NCBI RefSeq assembly: GCF_039839785.1
Contig: NZ_JBDOQT010000001.1
Location: forward strand, 3,100,001-3,164,000
Direction: 5' to 3'
Length of the DNA stretch: 64,000 bases
From: Pelagibius sp. CAU 1746
GTDB taxonomy: Bacteria > Pseudomonadota > Alphaproteobacteria > Kiloniellales > Kiloniellaceae
In this document: positions 52,067 through 60,207 of the stretch, piece after piece
How the letters are laid out: each line of letters begins with the position of its first letter
How positions within the stretch are numbered: position 1 is the stretch's first letter
Position numbers and translations under genes: made by a program
Notes under the pieces: generated by a model
What the model saw: only the letters and a program-made list of their open reading frames with translations
The model's database searches: none
What the model was told of the DNA's origin: nothing

Positions 52067-54062
52067 CTTCGCCCTCCCCTAACAGACGCCAACGACCTTC
52101 GACGGAGAAAAAATGGGTTACCAGCCCGCCGTCAAAATCAAAACCGTCGGTCGGTACAGTGCCCTCGTGCTTGCGGACCAAGGGCCGACCGATGGTCAGT
52201 AATTGCTCACGAACCTCTTCCCTAAAACCATCCTTAATCTGCGAGGCCACCAGTTCAGCTTGAACCAAGCTGCGGACGACCTCTGGCTTCCGAAGAGCAT
52301 CGGCAGGATCGCCGTCGGCACGGTCTTCCGTCTCTTCGAACAGAGGCAGGTAGCGAGTCTTCAGATTGTGGAACAACCTGGATGGGATGTGTCTTTGGAC
52401 ATTCAGCGTCATTGCCAGCTCGGCCATGACCTCGACGGGAGATCCAGCCGTTCCCGACCAGGCAGAGACCCAACCGAACGACTCACCGCCCGGCTTTAAA
52501 ATGCTGATCGCTAAGCTGTCTCGCCCGTTTTGCGCTTTGGCCACGTCATCCAGGATAGTGTGGGCATGGCTGACCACCCGGCGCAGCGGTATCTTGTATT
52601 GTGCGAGCACGATAGCAGCCGACATTGTGAAGTCAGCCGGATCGGCCTTTGTACCAGTCGACTGCTTGATCGCCTCTGCAAAGGCCTCGCTGTAAATACC
52701 GTGCAGGCTCTGTGCCGCCTGAAGGGCCGTGTCCAGTGGCAGGAAAACCGAAACATCGTCGCCGCCAGCATAGATCAACACGCCGTTGCTCTCGTTGGGC
52801 CGGCCGAAATACCTCTTCACGGCTTTGGTGAAGCGGTCCAGCCCGTCCCTCACCACATCCTGATGCAGGCGAAGGGCGCTCCCGATCCTGTCACCATCCA
52901 TCTGCAGCAACGCATAGAATTCGCTCGCGGCAACGCGGGTTCCGTTGCCGACGCGACTTTGCACCTGCTTCAGGCCGTCCGCCAGGTGGGCCCGTGACGC
53001 TCTGCGTTGATTATCGTCCGTACCGGCGAAGTCTTCCAAGGGCCAAGCCGCAATGCCGTCTTGGTGCAGCAAGTGGCCATCCAGCTTGAACAAGCCGTTG
53101 CTTGGTAAACCGAAATCCTTCGTTGCGGCTTCCCCCATAAAGTCTTCGGTGACATACTGCTGGGCCTGCATCCAGAATTCGCTTTGTTCTCCTCCACTCA
53201 GCTTCTTTTCTACCGCCTTCAACCAGGGGACGGCAGCGATGTAGCTGACGGAGGGCCAATGCACGATATCCATGCCTGCACCGCCCGGCTTCCAGCCGAT
53301 GACTGCTTCGATAGTGGCGAGCCGAGGGAACAGGCGCTTGATAAGGGCGATGGCGCAGAGACGCTCATCGGCTTTCAAGTCAAGCGCGCCGATGCCTTTG
53401 GCCGAAGCCATGGCCTGCCAAAAGGCGTTCTGCCTTTCCCGTTCCTCCTTGCCGATTCTTTGGTACCCTGAGATTTCCTGCAGGTGCCCCATAAGGCGAC
53501 AGAGGTCTCCCGGTTCCGCCGCCGCCCTGCCGCCGTAGTGGCTACGCCAGTTTTTGCGGCGATCCAGCCAGCTCCCGTCAGAGCTGTCACCCGGATCCGC
53601 ACCGGTAACCCAGGTCATGTCCCAGAAACCGTTAACCTGCCGGTCCCAGATATCCTGCGTATTGTTGCCATGGGACTCTGCTGCCTCGGCCACGAACTGG
53701 TCATATACGGCAGCCTCTAGCCTCTGCCAGGCAGCCCTCACCGCCCCTTTGCAAATCTCCCCCGGATCACCGTCTACGCGTTCAACATTTGCCTTAAATC
53801 TGTTCGGCAACGACCCGACAAACGGTGTCGCGCTCGGCGCTGCACCGGCCTGAGCCGTCGAAACCGCTTCGAAGAGTTCGTCGCCATCCACCGAGGGAAA
53901 GATAATCTCTCCCTGTTTCTCAACGAGAGCGGCCATGGCTTGACCGGAGAGCCAGGAGAGCAGAAAGGACCCTGCCCAAAGATCGCGCGTGCGCCGTGCA
54001 TCAGCAATGAAACCCTGAACCGGACTCAGGGAGAAATGAAGCAGTTCTTTCCGGTCTGTCAC
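52059..54062 (-). CDS. cas10: Cas10/Cmr2, cyclic-oligoadenylate synthase
   Basis: Large subunit of the Cmr complex, 667 residues. The N-terminus begins directly with LHFSLSPVQGFIADARRTRDLW, the start of the first polymerase-like domain, and no HD nuclease precedes it. The palm domain has LLQMDGDRIG (about 385-394) and GGDD at 433-436 (YAGGDDVSVFLPLD), so cyclic oligoadenylate synthesis should work while DNase activity from HD is absent. The signal would act on the membrane CARF-like protein of the same operon. Confidence 0.92.
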   Translation of the reverse strand: MTDRKELLHFSLSPVQGFIADARRTRDLWAGSFLLSWLSGQAMAALVEKQGEIIFPSVDGDELFEAVSTAQAGAAPSATPFVGSLPNRFKANVERVDGDPGEICKGAVRAAWQRLEAAVYDQFVAEAAESHGNNTQDIWDRQVNGFWDMTWVTGADPGDSSDGSWLDRRKNWRSHYGGRAAAEPGDLCRLMGHLQEISGYQRIGKEERERQNAFWQAMASAKGIGALDLKADERLCAIALIKRLFPRLATIEAVIGWKPGGAGMDIVHWPSVSYIAAVPWLKAVEKKLSGGEQSEFWMQAQQYVTEDFMGEAATKDFGLPSNGLFKLDGHLLHQDGIAAWPLEDFAGTDDNQRRASRAHLADGLKQVQSRVGNGTRVAASEFYALLQMDGDRIGSALRLHQDVVRDGLDRFTKAVKRYFGRPNESNGVLIYAGGDDVSVFLPLDTALQAAQSLHGIYSEAFAEAIKQSTGTKADPADFTMSAAIVLAQYKIPLRRVVSHAHTILDDVAKAQNGRDSLAISILKPGGESFGWVSAWSGTAGSPVEVMAELAMTLNVQRHIPSRLFHNLKTRYLPLFEETEDRADGDPADALRKPEVVRSLVQAELVASQIKDGFREEVREQLLTIGRPLVRKHEGTVPTDGFDFDGGLVTHFFSVEGRWRLLGEGEGD

Positions 54063-55324
54063 GGCTTTCCTCTCCCCAGCAGATCGACCTCGGAACCGGG
54101 AAACCTTTCAAGAAACCGCGAAACCACAGCTGCATCATAGACGTAGTCTTTCGTTTGCCTGACCACCTTAATCAGCGATACCGTTGTTTGCTCGTTCTTC
54201 GGAGGGAGAAAACGTGTGGGGAAGTGCAACAGGCAAACCAAGTGCTTGCCCGCCGTCAATTTATGAATGTGTATGAAGAGAGGGCTGGCGCGGCGATCTG
54301 CAGTACTCTCGTGGCCGGCACCGACGGTGATGCTAAACCCTTTGCCCTTCGGGCCACCGTCCCTTGAATAATAGTTATGAGGTAGGCCGAAAGCTGCGCG
54401 TTCCGGAAGTCGCTCTTCTGCTACGCCGGCGTAGTCTCGGTTGCCACGCCCAGTTCCTGCCTTGAACCAATCATGGTCGGCCCGGAAGTTCTCCTCCCTA
54501 GGCTTCCCATTTATCTTTCCGTCTCTGCCCCAGAGCCTGTAAAGCTGCAAGCTCTGCCCGATTTCATCGAGAGCGTCGAAAGGTCCCTGACCCTTCGTTT
54601 CCAAAATTCGACACTCAGTTTCACGCGCAAAACAGGTCACGTCCAAAGCGGATCCCTGGACATCCAGCGACCGCTGGCTACGCACAAGCGCCGTCAGGTC
54701 GTCGATGTAGGCTTGACGGGTCTCAGGGCGTGTCTCGAAACCAAGATCAGCCGTCAGCCCTTTCGTCTTCAGGGATACCAGGGCCACAGACCCATAACCT
54801 CGCCTGACACGTGACCCGAGACCGCCGATCAGGCCGAAGGCGCGGAGCACCTGAACGATTTCCGCAAGATCCTCTTCGTTCGCGGTGGGGCGAAAGAGCA
54901 ATTGCAGCGTGAACAACGTACCGGCTTCAAAATAATCTCGACCGATCTTGGGAAGGTCCGCTCCCTTCACATTTATACAGCCGTAACCCAAGTATACTGC
55001 TCCAGGCCTATCCCTGACGCTTTCTCCGGCACTCTTTGATTTTGGCTGGGAGATCACCCTGAGCAGAAAGAGACCTTGACGCTCGGGACCGCCAAAGAGG
55101 TGCTGCTCCCGGTCCCTCAAAGCCGCAAAGGCGCTTCTTCGCTGATGAGTGCCAGGTTCCACATCGGCAAGAAATTCTGGGAAATGAAGCGCACGCCACC
55201 AGAACGCCAGCGCGCCCTTGATGCTGCTTTCGCGGATACGGGACGCGCCCTGTTCCGCGTCCCCTAAGAACATTGGAGTCACGACCTCGAAGGTCGCCTC
55301 TATAGACCTCTCGACAAATCCCAA
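54059..55324 (-). CDS. cmr1: Cmr1, type III-B RAMP subunit
   Basis: First gene of the cmr operon, 421 residues. Opening SIEATFEVVTPMFLGDAEQG and IRESSIKGALAFWWRALHFPE are diagnostic, as is the glycine-rich LIGGLGSRVRRGYGSVALVS. It caps the Cmr backbone near the crRNA 3' end. Overlaps cas10 (ATGA). The AT-rich DNA to its right probably holds the operon promoter. Confidence 0.9.
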   Translation of the reverse strand: MGFVERSIEATFEVVTPMFLGDAEQGASRIRESSIKGALAFWWRALHFPEFLADVEPGTHQRRSAFAALRDREQHLFGGPERQGLFLLRVISQPKSKSAGESVRDRPGAVYLGYGCINVKGADLPKIGRDYFEAGTLFTLQLLFRPTANEEDLAEIVQVLRAFGLIGGLGSRVRRGYGSVALVSLKTKGLTADLGFETRPETRQAYIDDLTALVRSQRSLDVQGSALDVTCFARETECRILETKGQGPFDALDEIGQSLQLYRLWGRDGKINGKPREENFRADHDWFKAGTGRGNRDYAGVAEERLPERAAFGLPHNYYSRDGGPKGKGFSITVGAGHESTADRRASPLFIHIHKLTAGKHLVCLLHFPTRFLPPKNEQTTVSLIKVVRQTKDYVYDAAVVSRFLERFPGSEVDLLGRGKP

Positions 55325-56024
55325 GATCCAGCCCCCTATGCCTGAATGAATTTGTCTCCTTATCCTGGTCGGACAAATGTGCCCGGACCCAGCACAAGTT
55401 TGAATTTCACGAAACGATCAAGAGAACCAAATTATAACTATTTAAAAATCGTGCCTGTCCATTACATGGACAATGACAATTCGCTCCTATACCTAGCCGC
55501 GACAAGGCCTTTATTTTGCGGAGATATCGCCGCTAGCAATATTATTTGAATAAACCTCCTTGAGCATCGCTAGTCGGCATATATGATTGGTTCGCTCAGC
55601 ACAGCAACCTGTGCAATATGATATACTATATATTTACCAGCTTCACCTGCAGCGTTGGGTATGCTCGAAGTGAGCTTCTGGCGGCCCACTGAAGACGATG
55701 CCACGCAGAGTTGGCAGCAGAACACCCAGTCTTGAGCAATCCAGGTGCTCGGAGCCCTGTACCACCACCGCAGTCCGCCAGTGCACGCCCAAGATCCACC
55801 CGCAACAGCAGGCCGGTCGGACAACGCAGGTATCGAGCACAACTGGCCGAAAAATGTTGCTTCAGCGCCCGGCCGTTCGTGCATCGTTGGCAAGCTAGAT
55901 TTCATGCAACAGCTTGAAATTGACGGCCTGCTCAAAAACCGCCTTTTAACGCAGCTTGTGACCACTTACTCACCCAGCATCATCGGCCGGAAAGAGACTC
56001 TTTGGAATATTATACGACACTGTT
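55325..56024. other. AT-rich region, no supported gene
   Basis: It probably contains the cmr promoter (55,325-55,560, notably AT-rich). Between 55,600 and 56,000 both strands have open frames without starts or families. A plus-strand stretch (MQQLEIDGLLKNRLLTQLVT, from about 55,903) reads protein-like but lacks a ribosome-binding site. Possibly gene debris. Confidence 0.5.
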
Positions 56025-56531
56025 TTAGTGGCTTGGGTGATCAGGCAGTTGTTTCAAAGCCTCATCAATCCGCTCTTGGGTGCTTCGCGCTAACGCGCCA
56101 ACAGCACTATGATTTTTTGCAGGAACCGCATGGTAGCGATCAGCGATCAATCCCGGCTTTGAAAATAGAAACAATGAATCTTGGTAGGCTTCGATAGTGA
56201 GCTATGCGTCCAGTAACACCTGCACCTCTTCAGGCGACAACAAATGCAGCTTGTTCAACGAAGCTCTGAATATTGGATCTAGTGATCCAGTTGGGATGAG
56301 GAAATCACCGCCTCCGCCCTGCTTCAGATCTTCACGCCCAAGGGCTTCACGAATGATCCGAAGTTCTTCTCTCAGAGCTGTCCGCAGTGACTTTCGTTCA
56401 TCTAGCCGCTCGCCCCGTCTTTGAGATCGAGCGAGTCGCGCATTGCAGATCAGCGTCAGAATAACTCCAGCAAAACCTACTAGACCTACGAGAAGGGTTT
56501 GAAAGTTGTGAAGCCAGACTGAGATTGTCAT
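56025..56531 (-). pseudogene. Membrane-anchored hypothetical gene interrupted by in-frame TAG
   Basis: From ATG 56531 the frame reads MTISVWLHNFQTLLVGLVGF, one membrane helix, then a basic coiled coil (LARSQRRGERLDERKSLRTA ... EELRIIREAL) and VQVLLDA before a TAG at 56202-56204. The same frame continues for 58 clean codons (LTIEAYQDSLFLFSKPGLIA, ARSTQERIDEALKQLPDHPS) to a TAA at 56025. The downstream part reads as genuine protein, so the gene is a 168-codon unit broken by a nonsense change, or read through. No family recognised. Confidence 0.6.
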
Positions 56532-56537
56532 GCACAA

Positions 56538-57070
56538 AGCTCAACATGTCGAAGTCTTGGTTTCATCACTATGCTTATCGATCACCAGAGTCTCCAGACC
56601 GATCCGGTCCGAACTGCAGCGAAAACTTCACCTTTGCCTGCCCCCATGAAGCAGACAGTTTCAATGTGAAATTATGTAAGAGAAAGAGAAGCTGATTCAT
56701 CGGATCGCCAAAGTCCCTTCTATGGTAGCCAAAAAAATGCGAATGCATTGATTTGGCGCTTTGGCGATTTCCAACAAAAAAGAAGAACTAATCTCTGCCG
56801 GGTGTCAAGGGCATCTTACCCACATGGCTGGGGGGTAAAACGGTGATATTGTGCACAAAATCTTGTACAATGGGATGCTAAGCACGCCATCCCTAGTGTC
56901 TGCCACAATATCTAGATGTTCCGCCTCGGGCTGGTTTTGTTCACAGGAAATGGCCTGCATGAGTAATCGCTCTCCCAGCACTCCAGCACTAAGGAACGTG
57001 CAGCTAAACGTGGCCTGCTGCGGCCTCGCGCAACTGGCGCCCTCTGCAGCCGACCTACGTCTTCTCCCCA
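56538..57070. other. AT-rich intergenic region
   Basis: No gene is supported. It separates the interrupted membrane gene from the panB fragment and has clearly lower GC than the chromosome to the right. Confidence 0.5.
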
Positions 57071-57260
57071 AAGACGTGCTCCGGGCCCGGAAAGCGCCAC
57101 TTGGCGCACGTCCTCGGCAAAGGCCGCGATGGCCGCCTCCGCGTCGCGGCCCAGCTCGGCGTAACGCTTCACGAACTTCGGCTGAAACTCCTGGGACATG
57201 CCGGCATGTCCTCAATGACCAGCACCTGGCCGTCACAGCCCACGGAAGTAAGTGACACGG
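57071..57260 (-). pseudogene. Duplicated 3' fragment of panB with frameshifts
   Basis: About 190 bases closely match the end of the intact pan[11 protein letters not shown], then [20 protein letters not shown] in a shifted frame. A one-base deletion (near 57,200) and a one-base insertion (near 57,100) break the frame. The match ends abruptly at 57071, 679 bp from the equivalent base (57750). The outermost 28 bases, 57071-57098 and 57750-57777, are identical. It looks like a displaced gene end left by site-specific insertion, or an old duplication. Confidence 0.8.
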
Positions 57261-57727
57261 TCATCACCAGCGATTTCGATCCTCAGGTTCAACGATAAAC
57301 AAGATCACAAGCCGAGCACGGCCCAACGAGGCCGACACGAGCAACGCAAATTTTCTGGGAAGGGCAACGATGAAATCGAACACTGGTTCTCTAACTCCTT
57401 CTGCTGCTTAAAGAAAATGCTTCTTTTAGCTGCTGGGTTAGGAACCAACGAAGAAAATGCTAGCCCCCCCAATTAGATCGGGTCAAGGGGATAAAAACAG
57501 ATACAACAAGAAAGCAATAAAGTTCGGCAAACGGGGCTGGCGAACAGAACCACGGAATAGAAATTAGTTAAACATCAGGTAGTTAGAAATCATGCAGTCT
57601 GTAATTCAGATGCATCAGTTTCACTAGCTACACCTAGCCGACCTACCTCACCTAGCGTGACTCCACCGCGCCTCCTCCAAAGGGGAGCCAACGTATAGCT
57701 GCGGGCAAGTTCGAGTCCGTCCTACCC
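57261..57727. other. Sequence between panB fragment and panB
   Basis: A 467-base AT-rich stretch without a supported gene. With the fragment to its left it makes up the 679-bp unit between the two panB ends. It may be the residue of an inserted element. Confidence 0.5.
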
Positions 57728-58552
57728 TCAGCGTGCCTTGGCGTCTTCGAAGACGTGCTCCGGGCCCGGAAAGCGCCGCTGGCGCACATCTCCGGCGAAG
57801 GCCGCGATGGCTGCCTCCGCGTCGCGGCCCAGCTCGGCGTAGCGCTTCACGAACTTCGGCTGGAACTCCTGGAACATGCCCAGCATGTCCTCGATGACCA
57901 GCACCTGGCCGTCGCAGTTCACCGAAGCGCCGATGCCGATGGTCGGGATCGCGATCTCTGCGGAGATGCGGTCGGCCAAAGGCGCCGTCACTTTCTCCAG
58001 CACCACGGAGAACGCGCCGGCCTCGGCCACGGCCTTGGCGTCGGCCAGGATGCGCTCGGCATCCGCGCCGCGGCCCTGGACCTTGTAGCCGCCCAGCGCG
58101 TTCACCGCCTGGGGCGTCAGACCGATATGGGCCATGACCGGGACGCCGCGGTCGACCAGGAAGCGGATCGTCTCGGCCATGGTGACGCCGCCTTCCAGCT
58201 TCACCGCCTCGCAGCCGGTCTCCGCCATGACCCGCGCGGCGGTCCGGAAGGCCTGCGCCGGGCTCTCCTCGTAGGTCCCGAACGGCAGGTCGACGACCAT
58301 CAGAGCCCGCTTGAGGCCGCGGCGCACGGCCTGGCCATGCAGGATCATCATCTCCAGGGTGACGCCGAGCGTCGACGGCAGGCCATGCAGCACCATGCCG
58401 ACGCTGTCGCCCACCAGGACGATCTCGCAGTGGCGGTCGACGAGTTCGGCGACGGAGGTGGTATAGGCTGTCAGGCAGACGATCGGCTCCGCGCCCTTCC
58501 GGCCGGCGATCTCCGGCAGCGTCACCGACCTGATCCGTCCCGTTCCGCTCAT
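57728..58552 (-). CDS. panB: 3-methyl-2-oxobutanoate hydroxymethyltransferase
   Basis: First committed step of pantothenate synthesis: ketoisovalerate plus methylene-tetrahydrofolate to ketopantoate. 274 residues, TIM-barrel. Family motifs: ITAYT-type start ([15 protein letters not shown]), [52 protein letters not shown] and the metal/substrate segment [20 protein letters not shown]. It is intact despite lying at the island border; its 3' end matches the fragment at 57071. Confidence 0.95.
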   Translation of the reverse strand: MSGTGRIRSVTLPEIAGRKGAEPIVCLTAYTTSVAELVDRHCEIVLVGDSVGMVLHGLPSTLGVTLEMMILHGQAVRRGLKRALMVVDLPFGTYEESPAQAFRTAARVMAETGCEAVKLEGGVTMAETIRFLVDRGVPVMAHIGLTPQAVNALGGYKVQGRGADAERILADAKAVAEAGAFSVVLEKVTAPLADRISAEIAIPTIGIGASVNCDGQVLVIEDMLGMFQEFQPKFVKRYAELGRDAEAAIAAFAGDVRQRRFPGPEHVFEDAKAR

Positions 58553-58703
58553 CGCGACTCCCTTTCCCTTCCCGGTTCATATCCTGGCAGCGGCCGGCTC
58601 GCCGGCCGCAGTCTCTGCTGCAGCGCAGTATTAAAGGGCTCCGCCGGTCATGGCCAGGGCCCGTATCCGCGCAACCGCAAACGAACTCGGCCGCAAACGA
58701 CAA

Positions 58704-58757
58704 AGGGCCGCGCGCAGCGCAGCCCTCTTGCCGGCCCGGGGACAAGAGCGTCCCCGG
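58704..58757 (-). terminator. Hairpins downstream of the DUF1127-like gene
   Basis: Stem CCGGGGA/TCCCCGG (58736-58757) and a second stem AGGGC/GCCCT (58704-58726). On the minus strand the second is followed by TTTGTCGTTTG. They lie just past the stop at 58784 and probably end its transcript. Confidence 0.45.
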
Positions 58758-58783
58758 CGGGTATTGGATCGTGCAGTGGCGCC

Positions 58784-59176
58784 TTAGGCGGCCGCCGCCG
58801 TCCGATGGTCGCTGTTCGCGGCGGGCGCAGCGGCCTCTTCGGCCTTGTCGAAGGCCTTGGCGAGCGCGAGACGCTGGGCCAGGGCGTCGCCCATGGAAGC
58901 CTCGGCCTCCTGCGCACGCGGATCGAAACCACGCGCCACCGCTTCGATGTCGCTGCGGCCGATGCCGATGTCATCCAGCTCGCGGTCGGTCATGGCGGAA
59001 AGGATGTCATAGGTCCGGCGGTATTCCAGATAAGCCGACAGCTTGGCCTTACCCGCCTTGAAAAGGTCCTGCAGGCCCTCGATGGCTTCGAGAACGATCT
59101 CGGCGACAGCCTGGGCGCGCATGGCTTCGGCCCGGGCGATGGGGTCCTGAATGTTGTTGAACTGCTTCATGTCCAT
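58784..59176 (-). CDS. DUF1127 domain-containing protein
   Basis: A 130-residue protein. The ATG at 59176 follows GAGGATTGAGAAA. A helical N-terminus (IARAEAMRAQAVAEIVLEAI) leads to the DUF1127 motif (AYLEYRRTYDILSAMTDRELDDIGIGRSDIEAVARG). An Ala-rich acidic tail follows. It is longer than the 72-residue DUF1127 protein at 7443. Probably an RNA- or stress-linked regulator; role not determined. Upstream 59,177-59,504 is AT-rich promoter sequence without another gene. Confidence 0.75.
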   Translation of the reverse strand: MDMKQFNNIQDPIARAEAMRAQAVAEIVLEAIEGLQDLFKAGKAKLSAYLEYRRTYDILSAMTDRELDDIGIGRSDIEAVARGFDPRAQEAEASMGDALAQRLALAKAFDKAEEAAAPAANSDHRTAAAA

Positions 59177-59504
59177 TTTCTCAATCCTCAAAAAGCCGCC
59201 CGCCAGAGGCGGCATATCCGGTTCGGAGCGGCACGCTATTGCTCGGTCTTTGGGGGAGCGGTTCCGAGCCGGTGCCGTCGATGAGATCAATATGGACCTC
59301 GGCGAGCCATGCGACGAGCGCATATGTTGCACCGCAGCATTGCGGTTACCTCATGGCACCTTAAAGAAAAAGTTAATGTTAATCAGCTTACTATGAGAAT
59401 TCTGCGGGTTTCCGATGGCTCCCGCAGCGGTGCGTCACTGTGCGCCGCCTCCAAACGCCCGCCCTGCCCTGCCGAACCCTCGCGGGGCGCCGCTGGGCCG
59501 TCGT

Positions 59505-59966
59505 TCAGGATACCGGGCGCAGCTTCGACGGGGGCTCCGTATCGCTCTTGCGTCGAGCCATTAACCTTTCCGGCTCGGCCGGAATCTCGAAACCGAAAGG
59601 CCGATAGAGGCCATGGGCGTCGGCCGTGGCCAGCATCCAGCGCCTGAGGCCCTGCAGTTCGGGGTGGGCCATGACGCAGGAGATCAGCCAGCGGCCGAGA
59701 CCCCGCCCCCGATAGGCTTCCAGCACGAAGACATCGCACATCCAGGCAAAGGTGGCGCGGTCGCTGACCACCCGGGCGTAGCCAATCTGGCCGCCGGGAC
59801 CATAGAGCCCGAAGTTCATGGAGCCGGCGACCGCCCTCTCGATGGTCTCGCGCGGAATTCCCACCGACCAGTAGGCGCTGCGCAGAAAGTCGTGCATGAC
59901 CCCCAGGTCCAACCGCGCCGGATCGGTATTGACTTCGAAGCCGTCCTGGGACCAGCAGTGGTTCAT
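59505..59966 (-). CDS. GNAT-family N-acetyltransferase
   Basis: A 153-residue acetyltransferase. The acetyl-CoA loop is YRGRGLGRWLISCVM (Q/R-x-x-G-x-G/A), preceded by the strand ATFAWMCDVFVLEA and followed by LATADAHGLYRPFGFE with the usual Tyr. AAGGAGC precedes the ATG. The substrate is unknown. It is divergent from the solute-binding-protein gene. Confidence 0.87.
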   Translation of the reverse strand: MNHCWSQDGFEVNTDPARLDLGVMHDFLRSAYWSVGIPRETIERAVAGSMNFGLYGPGGQIGYARVVSDRATFAWMCDVFVLEAYRGRGLGRWLISCVMAHPELQGLRRWMLATADAHGLYRPFGFEIPAEPERLMARRKSDTEPPSKLRPVS

Positions 59967-60207
59967 CTAGCCTGCTCCTTGCGGCCGCCTCCCCTCATGA
60001 CAACCGCCAATGGGTTTCGGCAAGAAACAGCCGGAGGGCGATGTATGGCAGACGACCGATCAGCCTCTTTTAAGAGAGCGAATGCCCCGAATACAACCAC
60101 GCATTCGGGTCGGCGCTTCTTAAATGGCGCTTTCTTTCAAGGCGCTCTATAATCCGGACTGCTTGGGGAAAGTCACCATAATAACAATGCGTTCAGGGAC
60201 TCGCTTG

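Noticed and set aside
55570-55965. Minus-strand open frame of 131 codons right of cmr1
   Set aside because: Cys/Ser/Trp-rich composition, no ribosome-binding site and no motif; probably chance.
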